DNA of 64,000 nt. Source: Paraflavitalea soli (lineage in GTDB: Bacteria > Bacteroidota > Bacteroidia > Chitinophagales > Chitinophagaceae). The position numbers and the translations under genes were made by a program. Numbering within the stretch: the first letter of the stretch is position 1; each line of letters opens with the position of its first letter. Location of the stretch: contig NZ_CP032157.1 of NCBI RefSeq assembly GCF_003555545.1, positions 5,026,546 to 5,090,545 of the forward strand, written 5' to 3'. The notes beneath the pieces are model-generated. The model was not told the origin of the DNA, ran no database searches, and saw nothing but the letters and a program-made list of their open reading frames with translations. Positions 23,840 through 33,630 of this stretch are shown one piece after another.

Positions 23840-26773
23840 TTATTGATAGATCTCTACTTCTATTATACTGAGGGTACCGGTAGCAGTGGCATCATTGCGG
23901 GCCACCCCATCATCCAGCTTTTTGCCCGATACCTCTACACTATTGTTATCTTGAGTGGTAACATTGCCCAGTAATTCTATTTTCACCTTCTTCCCTTTGT
24001 GTGGTAAACACACAGCTGTAAAGTAGCCCAGTGAACGTTCGGTATTCCCTTTAAACACTTCCTGGCCATCTACGGAGATACGGATGGGGTACGACCTGCT
24101 CCGGAAATTATTCAGCTTCATCGTTACTTCTTTCACTATTGCATCCTTACCCAATTCATATTCTATCCAGGCATTGGCCAATTGCCTGCCGTTATTCCAT
24201 TCGGTTAGTTCGTTGTCATCATAACTTTCAAAAGCACTATCGGCATGAGCGCCCGCATTGACCTTTACAATGGCCAATGCTTCCCGCTTGCGGGTGAAGG
24301 AGGGCGTTAAAGGTGTTGGTCCTCTATCGAGGCTAACAGGCAGGTCATTGCCGGGCAATGCAGTGCCCAATCCTCCATTCACCATTACGGGTAAGGTGGT
24401 CAATGTAAGTGTAGCAGTTTTCAATCCTTCTGCCCGGGCAGTGAGCACGATCTTGCCTGCGTTGGTTGTGCTGCGCAACAATGCCCTGTTCACCCCACAT
24501 TCTACCGGCAGGTCTTTGGATAGAATATAATTATCCGGCCCCTGTGCCATACCTCCCCGCCATTCGGCTGCACCTTCCAGGGAAAAGTGGATCAGATCCA
24601 GGGCAGTAGGGCAACGCTGTCCGGCAGCATCGGTCACCTCCACTTCTACCAGGGCCAGATCATGACCATTGGCCTTAAAGCCTGCGGGATGTGTAAGGGA
24701 CTTTAGCTTAATGGCATAGGGTACTCCCGCAGTTGTCTTTTGGGTAGTACAAATTTTTTTACCCTGTTCATCGTATCCCACAGCAGTGATAACACCTTGC
24801 TGCCAATGGATATTTTTGAAGGTGTAGAGGAAGCGGTTGCTTTGTTCTCCAAAACCCAGCGACTTTTCATTCACCAATAATTCTACTTTATTGGCTGATG
24901 ATATTACATAGATATCTTTCGTAACTGCCGGCGTATAATTCCAATGTCCGATAATATGGATGCGTGGTTTTTCTATATCTACCCAGCCATCCCACATTAC
25001 CTGGTTGGCAAAGTAGTTCTCCTTATATATACGAAGCGCATCCACTTCCCCACTCCTGCGGTAATTCTCTGCCCCACGGTGGTGGGTATTGGATTCGGAA
25101 AAGATAATGTTCACGCCACCTGAGCTAACCCGCTTTCCTGTGCCGGGTCTTTCTTTCCAGAACTCGTACCAGCGGGCAATATTTTCTTTGGCGTGTGATT
25201 CCTGGTTGCGATTGTATTCTGCTGCCGATTGACCTTTGTATGCCGGACCGTCACCATCTTTGTGATAGGGTGGAGAGTAATCATCCCAATACTTACGCAG
25301 GCCCTCATCCCTCGAATACTCCATGGCCCACATGGGGATATGGGCGCTTTTGTTGGTGTATAACATTTCGCCGCCGTATTCAGCTACTTTACTGTTCAGC
25401 ATTTCCCGGCTGCCAATGGCCCTTCCACCATAGGGATCATACTGATCACGGATTGCTTTCATGGTCTCCATATGTTGTTCGCTGATAGATTCATTGCCGC
25501 ATTCATAAAAGACAATACTGGGATTGTTCCTGTTGTAGATAATGGCATCACGCATTACTTGTGTGCGTTGGGTCCAGCGTGTTCCTTCTACATCTCTTTC
25601 CGCATCACCGGCCGGCATGGCCTGCATCAGCCCTACCCTGTCGCAGCTTTCTACATCCTGCTTCCAGGGGGTGATGTGCATCCAGCGCACCAAGTTGGCA
25701 TTGCTTTCCACCATGAGTTTATTGCTGTAATCGCTCAACCAGGCAGGCACACTCAGGCCAATAGTGGGCCATTCGTTGGAGGTGCGCTGGGCATATCCAT
25801 GCACCATGATCGCCCGGTCGTTGAGGTAGATCATACCGTCCTTAAAAGCTGTTTTGCGAAAACCGGTAGTGGTGGTCACCCGGTCTACTGCCTTGCCGTT
25901 TACCTTCAGGATGGTTTCGATGGTATACAGGTAGCCATATCCCCAGCTCCAGAACTCCAGGCCTTGTACAGGCGCTGAAGCTTTCAGCACACGGGTAGCT
26001 CCGGGTGCCAGGGTGATGCGCTCACCGGAAAAAGTTTTCACGGGTTTGCCTTGCCTGGTTTTGATCACTATTTCATATTGGACAGTGGAGGGTTGTCCAC
26101 TTTCATTTTTCACTTCCGACTCTGCATGTACCACAGCACTTTTACCGCGGATATTAAAACTGTCGGCATAGATATACACTCCGGTTGTGCCCAGGTTGGA
26201 AAAGAGCGGCAAGGTCTGGTACACTTTGCCCATTATATGGAGGAAGACGTTTTTAGGGATACCTCCGTAGTTGGCATTGAAATTCTTATCGCTCCATTGG
26301 TATTTGGTATTGGTCGCTTTTTCGCGATATTCCCAGCTATTGTCGGTACGCACTGCCACGATATTGTCTGCACCAGTCTTTACCAGGTCAGTAATATCAA
26401 AACCAAAGCCGGTCACGCCATTCTCGTGCAATCCTACATGAACGCCATTTACATAGATATCTGCTGCCTGCCGCACGCCTTCAAATTCGAGGAATACTTT
26501 TTGTCCCTTGTGTATGGCAGGAATGGTAAAATGCTTGCGGTACCAGGCAATGCCGGTAGACAGGTCAACAATATCCTTTTTAAAGGCATCATCTTCATTC
26601 CAGGCGCGGGGCAGGGTAATGTTTTTCCAGGAGGCGTCATCATAGCCGGAGGCCTCCGCACCGGTAATGTCCCCAACATTCAATTTCCAGCCGCTATTGA
26701 AATTGTATTTAACTCTCTGCGCTGCAGCAATGGTAATACCCAGCAGCAAAAACGATGTAAGGATGTATTTCAT
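23840..26773 (-). CDS. Glycoside hydrolase family 2 (beta-galactosidase type) with DUF4982 and a discoidin-like C-terminus
   Basis: A 977-residue exported enzyme (signal MKYILTSFLLLGITIAAAQ). N-terminal sugar-binding and Ig-like domains (GIAWYRKHFTIPAIHKGQKV, FWSWGYGYLYTIETIL) precede the TIM barrel; the acid/base Glu is in FYECGNESIS and the nucleophile Glu is probably in IFSESNTHHRG. A DUF4982-like domain (VELLVNEKSLGFGEQSNRF) and a C-terminal galactose-binding-like domain (EVTMKLNNFRSRSYPIRISV) follow. It is the last gene of the PL11-CE12-GH105-GH2 operon, 14 bases from GH105. In RG-I loci such enzymes usually remove beta-linked galactose; activity is inferred. Confidence 0.92.
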   Translation of the reverse strand: MKYILTSFLLLGITIAAAQRVKYNFNSGWKLNVGDITGAEASGYDDASWKNITLPRAWNEDDAFKKDIVDLSTGIAWYRKHFTIPAIHKGQKVFLEFEGVRQAADIYVNGVHVGLHENGVTGFGFDITDLVKTGADNIVAVRTDNSWEYREKATNTKYQWSDKNFNANYGGIPKNVFLHIMGKVYQTLPLFSNLGTTGVYIYADSFNIRGKSAVVHAESEVKNESGQPSTVQYEIVIKTRQGKPVKTFSGERITLAPGATRVLKASAPVQGLEFWSWGYGYLYTIETILKVNGKAVDRVTTTTGFRKTAFKDGMIYLNDRAIMVHGYAQRTSNEWPTIGLSVPAWLSDYSNKLMVESNANLVRWMHITPWKQDVESCDRVGLMQAMPAGDAERDVEGTRWTQRTQVMRDAIIYNRNNPSIVFYECGNESISEQHMETMKAIRDQYDPYGGRAIGSREMLNSKVAEYGGEMLYTNKSAHIPMWAMEYSRDEGLRKYWDDYSPPYHKDGDGPAYKGQSAAEYNRNQESHAKENIARWYEFWKERPGTGKRVSSGGVNIIFSESNTHHRGAENYRRSGEVDALRIYKENYFANQVMWDGWVDIEKPRIHIIGHWNYTPAVTKDIYVISSANKVELLVNEKSLGFGEQSNRFLYTFKNIHWQQGVITAVGYDEQGKKICTTQKTTAGVPYAIKLKSLTHPAGFKANGHDLALVEVEVTDAAGQRCPTALDLIHFSLEGAAEWRGGMAQGPDNYILSKDLPVECGVNRALLRSTTNAGKIVLTARAEGLKTATLTLTTLPVMVNGGLGTALPGNDLPVSLDRGPTPLTPSFTRKREALAIVKVNAGAHADSAFESYDDNELTEWNNGRQLANAWIEYELGKDAIVKEVTMKLNNFRSRSYPIRISVDGQEVFKGNTERSLGYFTAVCLPHKGKKVKIELLGNVTTQDNNSVEVSGKKLDDGVARNDATATGTLSIIEVEIYQ

Positions 26774-26787
26774 AAATGATGGGAGCG

Positions 26788-27915
26788 CTATTTCTTCAGC
26801 TTGTATACTTCAGATCCGGCCAGGAGAAAACAGCCGAGACCATAATCTTCAAAATCAGGAATATTGGTATAACTAACAGGTTGGCCATCTTTGGGCTCTT
26901 TACCTGTGCCCTGCACAAAGCCCAGCATACCATCCTCATGCAGGCAATCCTTCACCATGGCGTTCCATGCTTTGAGGAGCACAGGCAAATAAGTTTGTTT
27001 ATCAATGATGCCATTGTTGACGCCCCAGGCCATGCCATAGATGAACAAGGCTGTACCGGACAATTCCTTTCCACCAAAATGGGTTGAATCGTGCAGGCTC
27101 ACATTCCAAAAACCATCAGCCCGCTGAATGGGCAATAAGGCTTTCAGCATGGATTTATAATCCTGGAGGTATTCGGTATAATGCGGATCATTTTTCGGCA
27201 GCCATTGCATAGTACGGGCCAGCGCCGCCACCACCCAGCCATTACCACGGCTCCAGTAACAATCCTCGCCGTTCGGTTCTTTATAAGGAGGCACAAAATC
27301 CTTGTCGCGCCACCACAAGCCTTCTGCGGCATTGTAGAGCCCGTTGGTGCCGTGTTTGTATTTGGCAAAGCTGTACAGGTCATACATCTTCCTGAAATAA
27401 GCCGTATCCTTATAGATTACTCCCAGCCGGGTAAATACCGGCATGGCCATTTGCAGGGCATCGATCCAGTTCCAGTCATCTTGTTTGTCACTTTGCACCA
27501 TCAGGTCAATGGAAGCTTTGACATCGTGGATATGGGTGGAATCTTTGCTGTGCAGGAATAGTTCAATATAGGTTTGTCCGCAGCATTGGTTGTCTGCATT
27601 GCGGGTACCGATGCCATCCCTCAATCCCCATTTGTGTTTGTTGCCCCATTCGTAGGCATAATCAATATAGGCTTTCTTTTTGTCCGTACGGTACAGCTCC
27701 ATCAATCCTTCATAATATACGGCGCGGGTCCAGATATTGCTGGGGCGCTCCCGATTGGTGATGATGGACTTGCCCGGGTCGGGCCATTTCTGCATAAAAT
27801 ATTTATTGGCCAGGGTCATGGCCTTCAATACTTCTTTTTTCTTTGGTACGGTTTGCGCATGTACCGCAACAGCCATTACCAATATCCATACGGCAACAAC
27901 AAGCTTTCTTTTCAT
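26788..27915 (-). CDS. GH105 unsaturated rhamnogalacturonyl hydrolase
   Basis: From MKRKLVVAVWILVMAVAVHA (signal peptide) the protein has 375 residues. GH105 enzymes remove the 4,5-unsaturated galacturonic acid that lyases leave at the non-reducing end. The six-hairpin fold is marked by RPSNIWTRAVYYEGLMELYR, YEWGNKHKWGLRDGIGTRNA, QDDWNWIDALQMAMPVFTRL (catalytic Asp expected here) and CYWSRGNGWVVAALARTMQW. An upstream in-frame ATG at 27966 would add residues unlike a signal peptide. It lies between CE12 and GH2 in one operon and should act on products of PL11 in the periplasm. Confidence 0.93.
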   Translation of the reverse strand: MKRKLVVAVWILVMAVAVHAQTVPKKKEVLKAMTLANKYFMQKWPDPGKSIITNRERPSNIWTRAVYYEGLMELYRTDKKKAYIDYAYEWGNKHKWGLRDGIGTRNADNQCCGQTYIELFLHSKDSTHIHDVKASIDLMVQSDKQDDWNWIDALQMAMPVFTRLGVIYKDTAYFRKMYDLYSFAKYKHGTNGLYNAAEGLWWRDKDFVPPYKEPNGEDCYWSRGNGWVVAALARTMQWLPKNDPHYTEYLQDYKSMLKALLPIQRADGFWNVSLHDSTHFGGKELSGTALFIYGMAWGVNNGIIDKQTYLPVLLKAWNAMVKDCLHEDGMLGFVQGTGKEPKDGQPVSYTNIPDFEDYGLGCFLLAGSEVYKLKK

Positions 27916-27956
27916 AATGATCCATTGAACTATTAACCAAACACTTTCAAAGGCAT

Positions 27957-27979
27957 CCTTCGACAAGCTCAGGATGACA
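27957..27979. repeat. Short dispersed repeat CTTCGACAAGCTCAGGATGA
   Basis: CCTTCGACAAGCTCAGGATG (start of the element) is a word seen repeatedly between genes in Bacteroidota genomes. A variant, GGCTTCGACAGGCTCAGCCT, occurs at 51903-51922. Here it sits in the 67-base gap between the CE12 and GH105 genes, inside the operon. Confidence 0.55.
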
Positions 27980-27982
27980 AGA

Positions 27983-28780
27983 TTACTTCTTCAAATATTT
28001 ATTCAGTCTGCAGTCTTTAAGTCCCTGTATGCCTTTGATCACGATCTCTGCATTCAGCTGCGCGCCAGCCAGATTGGTATGGGTGTGATCAGCGGGAAAG
28101 AAGGTATTTACTTTATCGGCACCCAGCTTCTCGTATTCTTCACCAATGGCATTATTGAGGTCGATGAACCAGGCGCCGGTAGTGGTGGCCGTTTCCCGCG
28201 CCCATTTGCCATAGCTATCATCTGCCCGGCTTACTTTACCATCCTTGAAATTGTTGCGGGGTACCGGTGAGCAGATAATAGCGGTAGCGCCTTTGGCTTT
28301 GGCCTCATTCACATACTTGCGCATGTACCAGCCGTAGGTATACACTACTTCCTGCTTTTTAGTGATGGGATTGTATATCTCTTTGCTTTCATCGCCTGTA
28401 CCCCGGATGGTACCCCGCGCGCGGGCAGTATCATCGAGCGGACTGGCATCATTGTGCCCAAACTGCATGATCACAAAGTCTCCCGGCTTCAGCTCTTCGA
28501 GTATCCGCTGCCAGCGTCCGTCATTGATAAAGGTGCGACTGCTTCTGCCACCAATAGCATGGTTGCGTACGCTGATAGCACTGGTATCAAAGAAAGGCGC
28601 TATCAGGCTGCCCCAGCCCCATTGCTGGTTGCTGCCACTGCCATCGCCATTGCGCACGGTTGAATCGCCAATGATGTATAAGGTAGGCTTTTGTTGTTGC
28701 CATATAATAAATGACATGGTGGCCGCTACTGTAAAAAGCAGGACAGACAGCTTGAGGTATTTGCTAAGTTTCGTGTTCAT
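27983..28780 (-). CDS. Rhamnogalacturonan acetylesterase (CE12, SGNH hydrolase)
   Basis: CE12 enzymes remove acetyl groups from galacturonic acid in the RG-I backbone so that lyases can cut. The 265-residue protein has an N-terminal hydrophobic segment (LKLSVLLFTVAATMSFIIW) for export, then SGNH blocks: block I LYIIGDSTVRNGDG (Ser40), block II AIGGRSSRTFINDGR, block III VIMQFGHNDASP, and block V DHTHTNLAGAQLNAE with Asp and His. All catalytic residues are present. It is in the tight operon between PL11 (11 bases upstream) and GH105. A second, larger CE12 is at 51939-53261. Confidence 0.93.
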   Translation of the reverse strand: MNTKLSKYLKLSVLLFTVAATMSFIIWQQQKPTLYIIGDSTVRNGDGSGSNQQWGWGSLIAPFFDTSAISVRNHAIGGRSSRTFINDGRWQRILEELKPGDFVIMQFGHNDASPLDDTARARGTIRGTGDESKEIYNPITKKQEVVYTYGWYMRKYVNEAKAKGATAIICSPVPRNNFKDGKVSRADDSYGKWARETATTTGAWFIDLNNAIGEEYEKLGADKVNTFFPADHTHTNLAGAQLNAEIVIKGIQGLKDCRLNKYLKK

Positions 28781-28791
28781 ATGATTATATC

Positions 28792-30669
28792 TTACTTCAG
28801 TTGAGACATTTTAATATTCGGTTTCGGTGGAGGCTTCATGCCTTCTCCCATAAAGAAACCGGTATGGGGCGGTTGGTTGTACGCTACGTTTTGCCAGGCG
28901 ATGCTGAGCCGGTATTGCGGATCATGCATCAGTGTATAAAAACGGTGTGTTGTAGGAATGGTGGTAGAAAAGATGCGCAATTCATTGTTGTCTGCCGTGC
29001 GATAGATCACTTCCTCGCGCCAGTCGCCCCAAATATCAGCACTCAACACGGGATTGGACTTGGTGCCATTGTTGCGCACGCAATTGTACTGCGAAGCTTC
29101 CAGCAATCGGCTGGTCTTACTGTTCTGATAATCCCATTTATCAATGGAGGTACCATTCAGTATTTCACTCAGCACATCGCCATCCCAGTAGATGCCCATA
29201 TTGCAGGCCGGTGTATTGTCGGCTATCTTGTTTCCTTTGCAATCAAACATACCGGTAATGCCGGCACCGGCCACCCAACATTCGTACCCTGGATAGCGGG
29301 GATCAATGTCCAGTGCCAGTCCCCTGCCCGGTCCTTCCCCATCCTCTCCCGCCTTTACAGATGCTTTCTTCCAAAGCACTTCTCCTGTGCGCGCATCGCG
29401 GAAGTTAGCCCCTGCATCATCAAATCGCTCCTGGATATCGAACACTTCCAAACCCGGGCGGGAAGGATCGAGATCGGTTACATGCAACGCATCACCATGC
29501 CCCAGGCCGGTGGAGTACAACCCTGTTCCATCATCATTGATCGTCATGGCGCCGTAGACGATCTCATCTTTTCCATCGCCATCTACATCAGCTACGGTTA
29601 AATTGTGGTTGCCCTGACCAGCATAGGTGGGATTTCCATTGTTGGTATCAAATACCCAGCGGGAAGTAAGTTGCCCGTTTTTCCAATCCCAGGCTGTCAA
29701 TGCAGTGCGGGTATAATAACCACGGCACATGACCAGGCTGGGATGCACGCCATCGAGGTAAGCAATACAAGCCAGGAAACGGTCCATGCGGTTGCCGTAT
29801 CCATCGCCCCAAATAGATTTCAGTTCTTCGGTAGTGGGCGTAAGGGAAGATGGATGCCTGGCAGGTATATAGGCGGTAGTAGCCATGACTGCGCCGGTAA
29901 GTCCATTAAATATGCTGAGGTATTCGGGGCCAGCTAATATATAACCACGTTCATTACGCCAGTCTTTGGAAGAATCGCCAATTATTTTTCCTTTGGCATC
30001 CATGCTGCCGTCAGCCGTTTTCATAGCGATCTCGGCCCTGCCATCACCATCCAGGTCATACACCATGAACTGGGTATAGTGGGCGCCTTCACGAATATTC
30101 TTCCCGAGGTTAATGGTCCATAGTAAAGTGCCGTCCATTTTATAAGCCTGAAAGATGGGCGGATCGGTAATACCCGCCTGGGAGTTATCCTTGGCGCGGC
30201 TGGTCTGGTGCAAGATGATCTCGTATTCGCCATCCCCATCGAGATCACCTACCGAAGCATCGTTGGGTGCATAACCGGCTGGTGTTTGTAAAGGCAATGA
30301 AACATAGGGCAGTGTACCAGGTTTCAGTACAAATGGTTGGCTGGCGGCTCCTTCTTTTCCTTTAATAATGGACTTTACAAAATACGTATAGCTTTTGGTA
30401 GTATCGGGATTGGTATCCTGAAAAGAGGTGGAACTGGTAATGGGTTGTTTATTGAGCTTAACAGGCTTACCGGCTTGCGCTGTGCGGTACACATTAAAAG
30501 CGATCGTATCGGGATCATCGCCCAGCAGGCGCCAGCTTACAAAAATACGTCCATCGGGTTGGGTGGCAGCATGTACACCGCGACCAAGCCATTCCATTTG
30601 ACGCTGTGCGGTAAGCGGTTCAAAGGTATAGAGTAACAGGAGACAAAGCAAGAGGTGATTCTTTTTCAT
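28792..30669 (-). CDS. Rhamnogalacturonan lyase, PL11 (without T9SS domain)
   Basis: A 625-residue lyase from MKKNHLLLCLLLLYTFEPLT (signal peptide); an earlier start at 30747 adds a non-signal leader and lies upstream of the candidate promoter. PL11 cleaves the rhamnose-galacturonic acid backbone by beta-elimination. An FnIII-like N-domain (RQMEWLGRGVHAATQPDGRI) is followed by an eight-bladed propeller with calcium-binding loops VGDLDGDGEYEI, VYDLDGDGRAEIAMKTADG, VADVDGDGKDEIVYGAM, then MGHGDALHVTDLDPSRPGLE, WGDWREEVIYRT and YTLMHDPQYRLSIAWQN. No CBM or sorting domain follows, unlike its paralogue upstream, so it is probably periplasmic. First gene of the PL11-CE12-GH105-GH2 operon. Confidence 0.95.
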   Translation of the reverse strand: MKKNHLLLCLLLLYTFEPLTAQRQMEWLGRGVHAATQPDGRIFVSWRLLGDDPDTIAFNVYRTAQAGKPVKLNKQPITSSTSFQDTNPDTTKSYTYFVKSIIKGKEGAASQPFVLKPGTLPYVSLPLQTPAGYAPNDASVGDLDGDGEYEIILHQTSRAKDNSQAGITDPPIFQAYKMDGTLLWTINLGKNIREGAHYTQFMVYDLDGDGRAEIAMKTADGSMDAKGKIIGDSSKDWRNERGYILAGPEYLSIFNGLTGAVMATTAYIPARHPSSLTPTTEELKSIWGDGYGNRMDRFLACIAYLDGVHPSLVMCRGYYTRTALTAWDWKNGQLTSRWVFDTNNGNPTYAGQGNHNLTVADVDGDGKDEIVYGAMTINDDGTGLYSTGLGHGDALHVTDLDPSRPGLEVFDIQERFDDAGANFRDARTGEVLWKKASVKAGEDGEGPGRGLALDIDPRYPGYECWVAGAGITGMFDCKGNKIADNTPACNMGIYWDGDVLSEILNGTSIDKWDYQNSKTSRLLEASQYNCVRNNGTKSNPVLSADIWGDWREEVIYRTADNNELRIFSTTIPTTHRFYTLMHDPQYRLSIAWQNVAYNQPPHTGFFMGEGMKPPPKPNIKMSQLK

Positions 30670-30679
30670 ATAGCGGTTG

Positions 30680-30724
30680 AAAAGGTAGCATGCTATCAAG
30701 TTTTCTCCATCCTGTACTGTTCTG
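30680..30724 (-). promoter_or_regulatory. Candidate promoter and activator site of the PL11-CE12-GH105-GH2 operon
   Basis: On the plus strand, ATCCTG (30709-30714), TACT, then GTTCTG (30719-30724). Exactly 21 bases separate ATCCTG from TACCTTTT (minus strand, 30680-30687), which fits a Bacteroidota -7 box. Only 10 bases lie between the box and the PL11 start codon, so the transcript should have a very short leader. Confidence 0.6.
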
Positions 30725-30748
30725 AAGTTAAAGAAGCTGCGAGCCATG

Positions 30749-30814
30749 AGCCACGAGCTGCGAGCCTGATATTTGGGCTCATTGCTCTAAACTCGTTGCT
30801 CGCAGCTCGAGGCT
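30749..30814. terminator. Long hairpin of AGCTGCGAGC type after the second PL11 gene
   Basis: AGCCACGAGCTGCGAGC (30749-30765) pairs with GCTCGCAGCTCGAGGCT (30798-30814) at 16 of 17 positions with a 32-base loop. It lies between the 3' end of the T9SS PL11 and the promoter of the next PL11 operon and likely isolates the two transcription units. It looks like a dispersed intergenic element. Confidence 0.65.
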
Positions 30815-30832
30815 AGAATCTCATAGCTTTTC

Positions 30833-33418
30833 CTATTGCTTCGTCACTTTCGTCGTAATCGTTTCGTCATTGTATTTGATCTTCACCAGGTACCATCCTG
30901 CAGTCCAGGAAGCACCCAATTGTTTCCTGCTTTGTGCTGTACCTTTTTCAATCAGGCGTCCTGCTGCATCATAGGCTTCGTATTCAAAAGCACCCGGGGC
31001 TGTTAACTGGAAGCTGCTGGCGGAAGGATTGGGAAATACGGCTACTTTAATACGTTCCTCAGTTGTTGGGATTGTATTGGTTGCTATCCTGGCACTGGCG
31101 CAAGCGACCGCCACCGGATTGCTGCCTGTGATGGTGATATTATCAATATTGGCCGGACCTGTAGCATTGACTGCTTCGAGCCGCAGGTTGACGGTACCTG
31201 CCGGCAAGGAAACATTTACAGAAGCGGTAGTCCAGGTGGTCCAGTCGGCAGTAGCCGGGAAACTGATACTGGCCACAGCAGTGCTGCTATTCACCAATAA
31301 CCTGGATGGCCTGTCGGCGCCACCGCCATTAGAATAACGCCAGCTAAGGGTATAAGATCCGGCAGCAGGTGTTGTGATGCGCCAGTTGACTCCGCTATTG
31401 GCCACATTATTGGCATTGGCAAAACCCGTTCCGGTAAACCCTGCATTGTTATTGTCTACCGTTCCATCCACACTACAGAAGCCGGTGGTATTTTCTTCAA
31501 TGGTGATACCGTTGCCAGTGGGCGGCGGCGGAGCGCCTACCATCACAATGTTGGGCGTGGGCGGCGTATTCATATCTGTACCGAGATAAAATCCCGGATG
31601 CGGCGGTTGGTTGTAGGCTCCGTTTTGCCAGGCAATGGCCATGCGGTATTGCGGATCATGCATTAAGGTGTAAATGCGGTTGGTGGCCAGGATGGTAGTA
31701 GTATATATCCTTAGTGCACTGTTGTCAGAAGCGCGGAGGATCACTTCTTCCCGCCAGTCGCCCAATACATCGGCGCTCAGGGCCGGTGTGGCTTTGGTGC
31801 TGTTGTTGGATGCTGTACCACTGGCCGATAATAAAGTACTGACAGTAGAAGAAGTATAATTCCATTTGCTGATGGTGGTACCGTCGAGCAATTCGCGGGA
31901 AAGATCAGCATCCCACCACACGGCAAAATTGATAGAGGGTTTGGTGGTCGTGATCTGTACACCCTTTACGGTATACAGGCCGCCGCGGGAAGCCCAGCAT
32001 TCGTATCCTTTGTAACGCGGATCAATATCTGCTGCCAGGCCACGACCTACATCGGCACTAGGTTCGGCCACTGTCCACAGGCGTGCGCCGGTAGCGGCGT
32101 TTACGAGGGCGGCGCCTACCTGTCCATTACTACCCGGGCTTTCATAAGGCTGCCATATTTCCAGACCTGCCCTGTCGGGGTCCATATCACTTACATGCAG
32201 AGCGTCGCCATGGCCCATACCATTGGCCCAGGAGCCGATACCATTGTCGTTGACGGCGCTGGAACCGTTGATGGTTTCCTGTTTGCCATCGCCATCAATA
32301 TCGGCTACACTCATCTGGTGGTTACCCTGGCCTGCATAGGCGCTGTTGCCTGAGTTGTTGCTGTCAAAGTTCCAGCGTTGAGTGAGTGATCCGTTGCGCC
32401 AATCCCAGGCTACGCGCACGAGGCGGGTATAATATCCACGTCCGAATACCATGCTGGGGCGTTGTCCATCGAGGTAGGCCATACAGGCTATGAAGCGGTC
32501 TACCCGGTTTCCATAGTTATCACCCCATGATGAAACTGTTCCCCTGGCAGGCAGGTAATTGGTAGTAGCCATGGCTGCACCTGTTTGCCCATTGAATACG
32601 GTGAGAAATTCCGGGCCTGTGAGTACATAACCACTGGTATTGCGGTAATCAGCAGAAGAGCTGCCGATATAAGTTCCTACTCCATCGCGGGTGGCATCGG
32701 CTGTCTTGCAAGCCATTTCCGCTTTGCCATCGCCATCAAAATCATACACCAGGAACTGCGTGTAGTGTGCGCCCGCCCTGATGTTGCGGCCCAGGTCAAT
32801 GCGCCACAGGCGGGTGCCATTGAGCTTGTAGGCATCGATGTACACATTGCCGGTATAGCCGGATTGTGAATTGTCTTTTGCATTGGTGGGGTCCCATTTC
32901 AGGATGATCTCATACTCTCCATCACCATCAAGATCGCCTACGGATGCATCATTGGCGGTGTAGGTATAAGCTTCACCGCTGGGTGTGGTACCACCTGCTG
33001 GTATTTGCAGCGGCACATTGAGGTAGGCCTGCGTGGTAACGCCTGCGCCTGTTGAGGCAGCTTGTTCTACACCACCGATCACCGGGCGTACGGTATAGGT
33101 ATTATTGGTGGTGATATTGTCTACCACGTTGGTAGAAGCTGTGATGGGGCTGGCATTGATCTTAGTGGTACCGCGGTATACATTAAAACTGATACCCGCA
33201 GGATCGGTGCCCAGTAAACGCCAGCCAACGTATACCTCGCTGCTGCTGGTGCGTACGGCCACTACACCCCGGCCCAGGTATTCCATCTGGTATTGGGCCT
33301 GCATGGTGCTACTGATCAATAAAAAGGAAAGGAGAAAAGATAACTTGCGGCTGGTAAAGCGGTTCCGTTGGGGGCGCAGGCAGGCACCCTCTACAGAATA
33401 AGGTAGAGAACATTTCAT
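30833..33418 (-). CDS. Rhamnogalacturonan lyase, PL11 with CBM and T9SS sorting domain
   Basis: An 861-residue PL11 lyase. The signal segment RKLSFLLSFLLISSTMQAQ is preceded by a 24-residue leader; no closer ATG exists. The catalytic part matches the downstream paralogue (YQMEYLGRGVVAVRT, VGDLDGDGEYEIILKWD, VYDFDGDGKAEMACKTAD, LGDWREEVILRA, YTLMHDPQYRMAIAWQNGAY). After PPPTGNG a CBM35-like domain follows (ITIEENTTGFCSVDGTVDN to NIDNITITGS), then a T9SS C-terminal domain (VAVFPNPSASSFQLTAPG, WYLVKIKYNDETITTK). It should be exported by the type IX system and act outside the cell, giving fragments for SusCD uptake. Single-gene unit with its own candidate promoter. Confidence 0.94.
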   Translation of the reverse strand: MKCSLPYSVEGACLRPQRNRFTSRKLSFLLSFLLISSTMQAQYQMEYLGRGVVAVRTSSSEVYVGWRLLGTDPAGISFNVYRGTTKINASPITASTNVVDNITTNNTYTVRPVIGGVEQAASTGAGVTTQAYLNVPLQIPAGGTTPSGEAYTYTANDASVGDLDGDGEYEIILKWDPTNAKDNSQSGYTGNVYIDAYKLNGTRLWRIDLGRNIRAGAHYTQFLVYDFDGDGKAEMACKTADATRDGVGTYIGSSSADYRNTSGYVLTGPEFLTVFNGQTGAAMATTNYLPARGTVSSWGDNYGNRVDRFIACMAYLDGQRPSMVFGRGYYTRLVRVAWDWRNGSLTQRWNFDSNNSGNSAYAGQGNHQMSVADIDGDGKQETINGSSAVNDNGIGSWANGMGHGDALHVSDMDPDRAGLEIWQPYESPGSNGQVGAALVNAATGARLWTVAEPSADVGRGLAADIDPRYKGYECWASRGGLYTVKGVQITTTKPSINFAVWWDADLSRELLDGTTISKWNYTSSTVSTLLSASGTASNNSTKATPALSADVLGDWREEVILRASDNSALRIYTTTILATNRIYTLMHDPQYRMAIAWQNGAYNQPPHPGFYLGTDMNTPPTPNIVMVGAPPPPTGNGITIEENTTGFCSVDGTVDNNNAGFTGTGFANANNVANSGVNWRITTPAAGSYTLSWRYSNGGGADRPSRLLVNSSTAVASISFPATADWTTWTTASVNVSLPAGTVNLRLEAVNATGPANIDNITITGSNPVAVACASARIATNTIPTTEERIKVAVFPNPSASSFQLTAPGAFEYEAYDAAGRLIEKGTAQSRKQLGASWTAGWYLVKIKYNDETITTKVTKQ

Positions 33419-33585
33419 ATGGCATATGTTTGGTTAAGGAAAACGAGGCCGGGCGTGAGGGGGTCTTCTCACGATTTACGTTTACTATAACAAGCTGATA
33501 ATGCCCCAGGGGAGAGTTGAAAGCCGGGGAGTGTACCTGCATGTTGTATGCAGTCTTAATAATTAGTGTAGATCAAGCAAGTATT

Positions 33586-33630
33586 TAAATTTAGCGTATC
33601 CTTCACAGTTGGCTATCCTGTACTGTCATG
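33586..33630 (-). promoter_or_regulatory. Candidate promoter and activator site of the T9SS PL11 gene
   Basis: Plus strand: ATCCTG (33615-33620), TACT, GTCATG (33625-33630). Exactly 21 bases separate it from TAAATTTA (minus strand, 33586-33593), a -7-like box. The leader to the start codon would be about 160 bases. The TACT spacer is the same as upstream of the other PL11 operon. The outer half overlaps the stop codon of the SRPBCC-like remnant. Confidence 0.55.
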
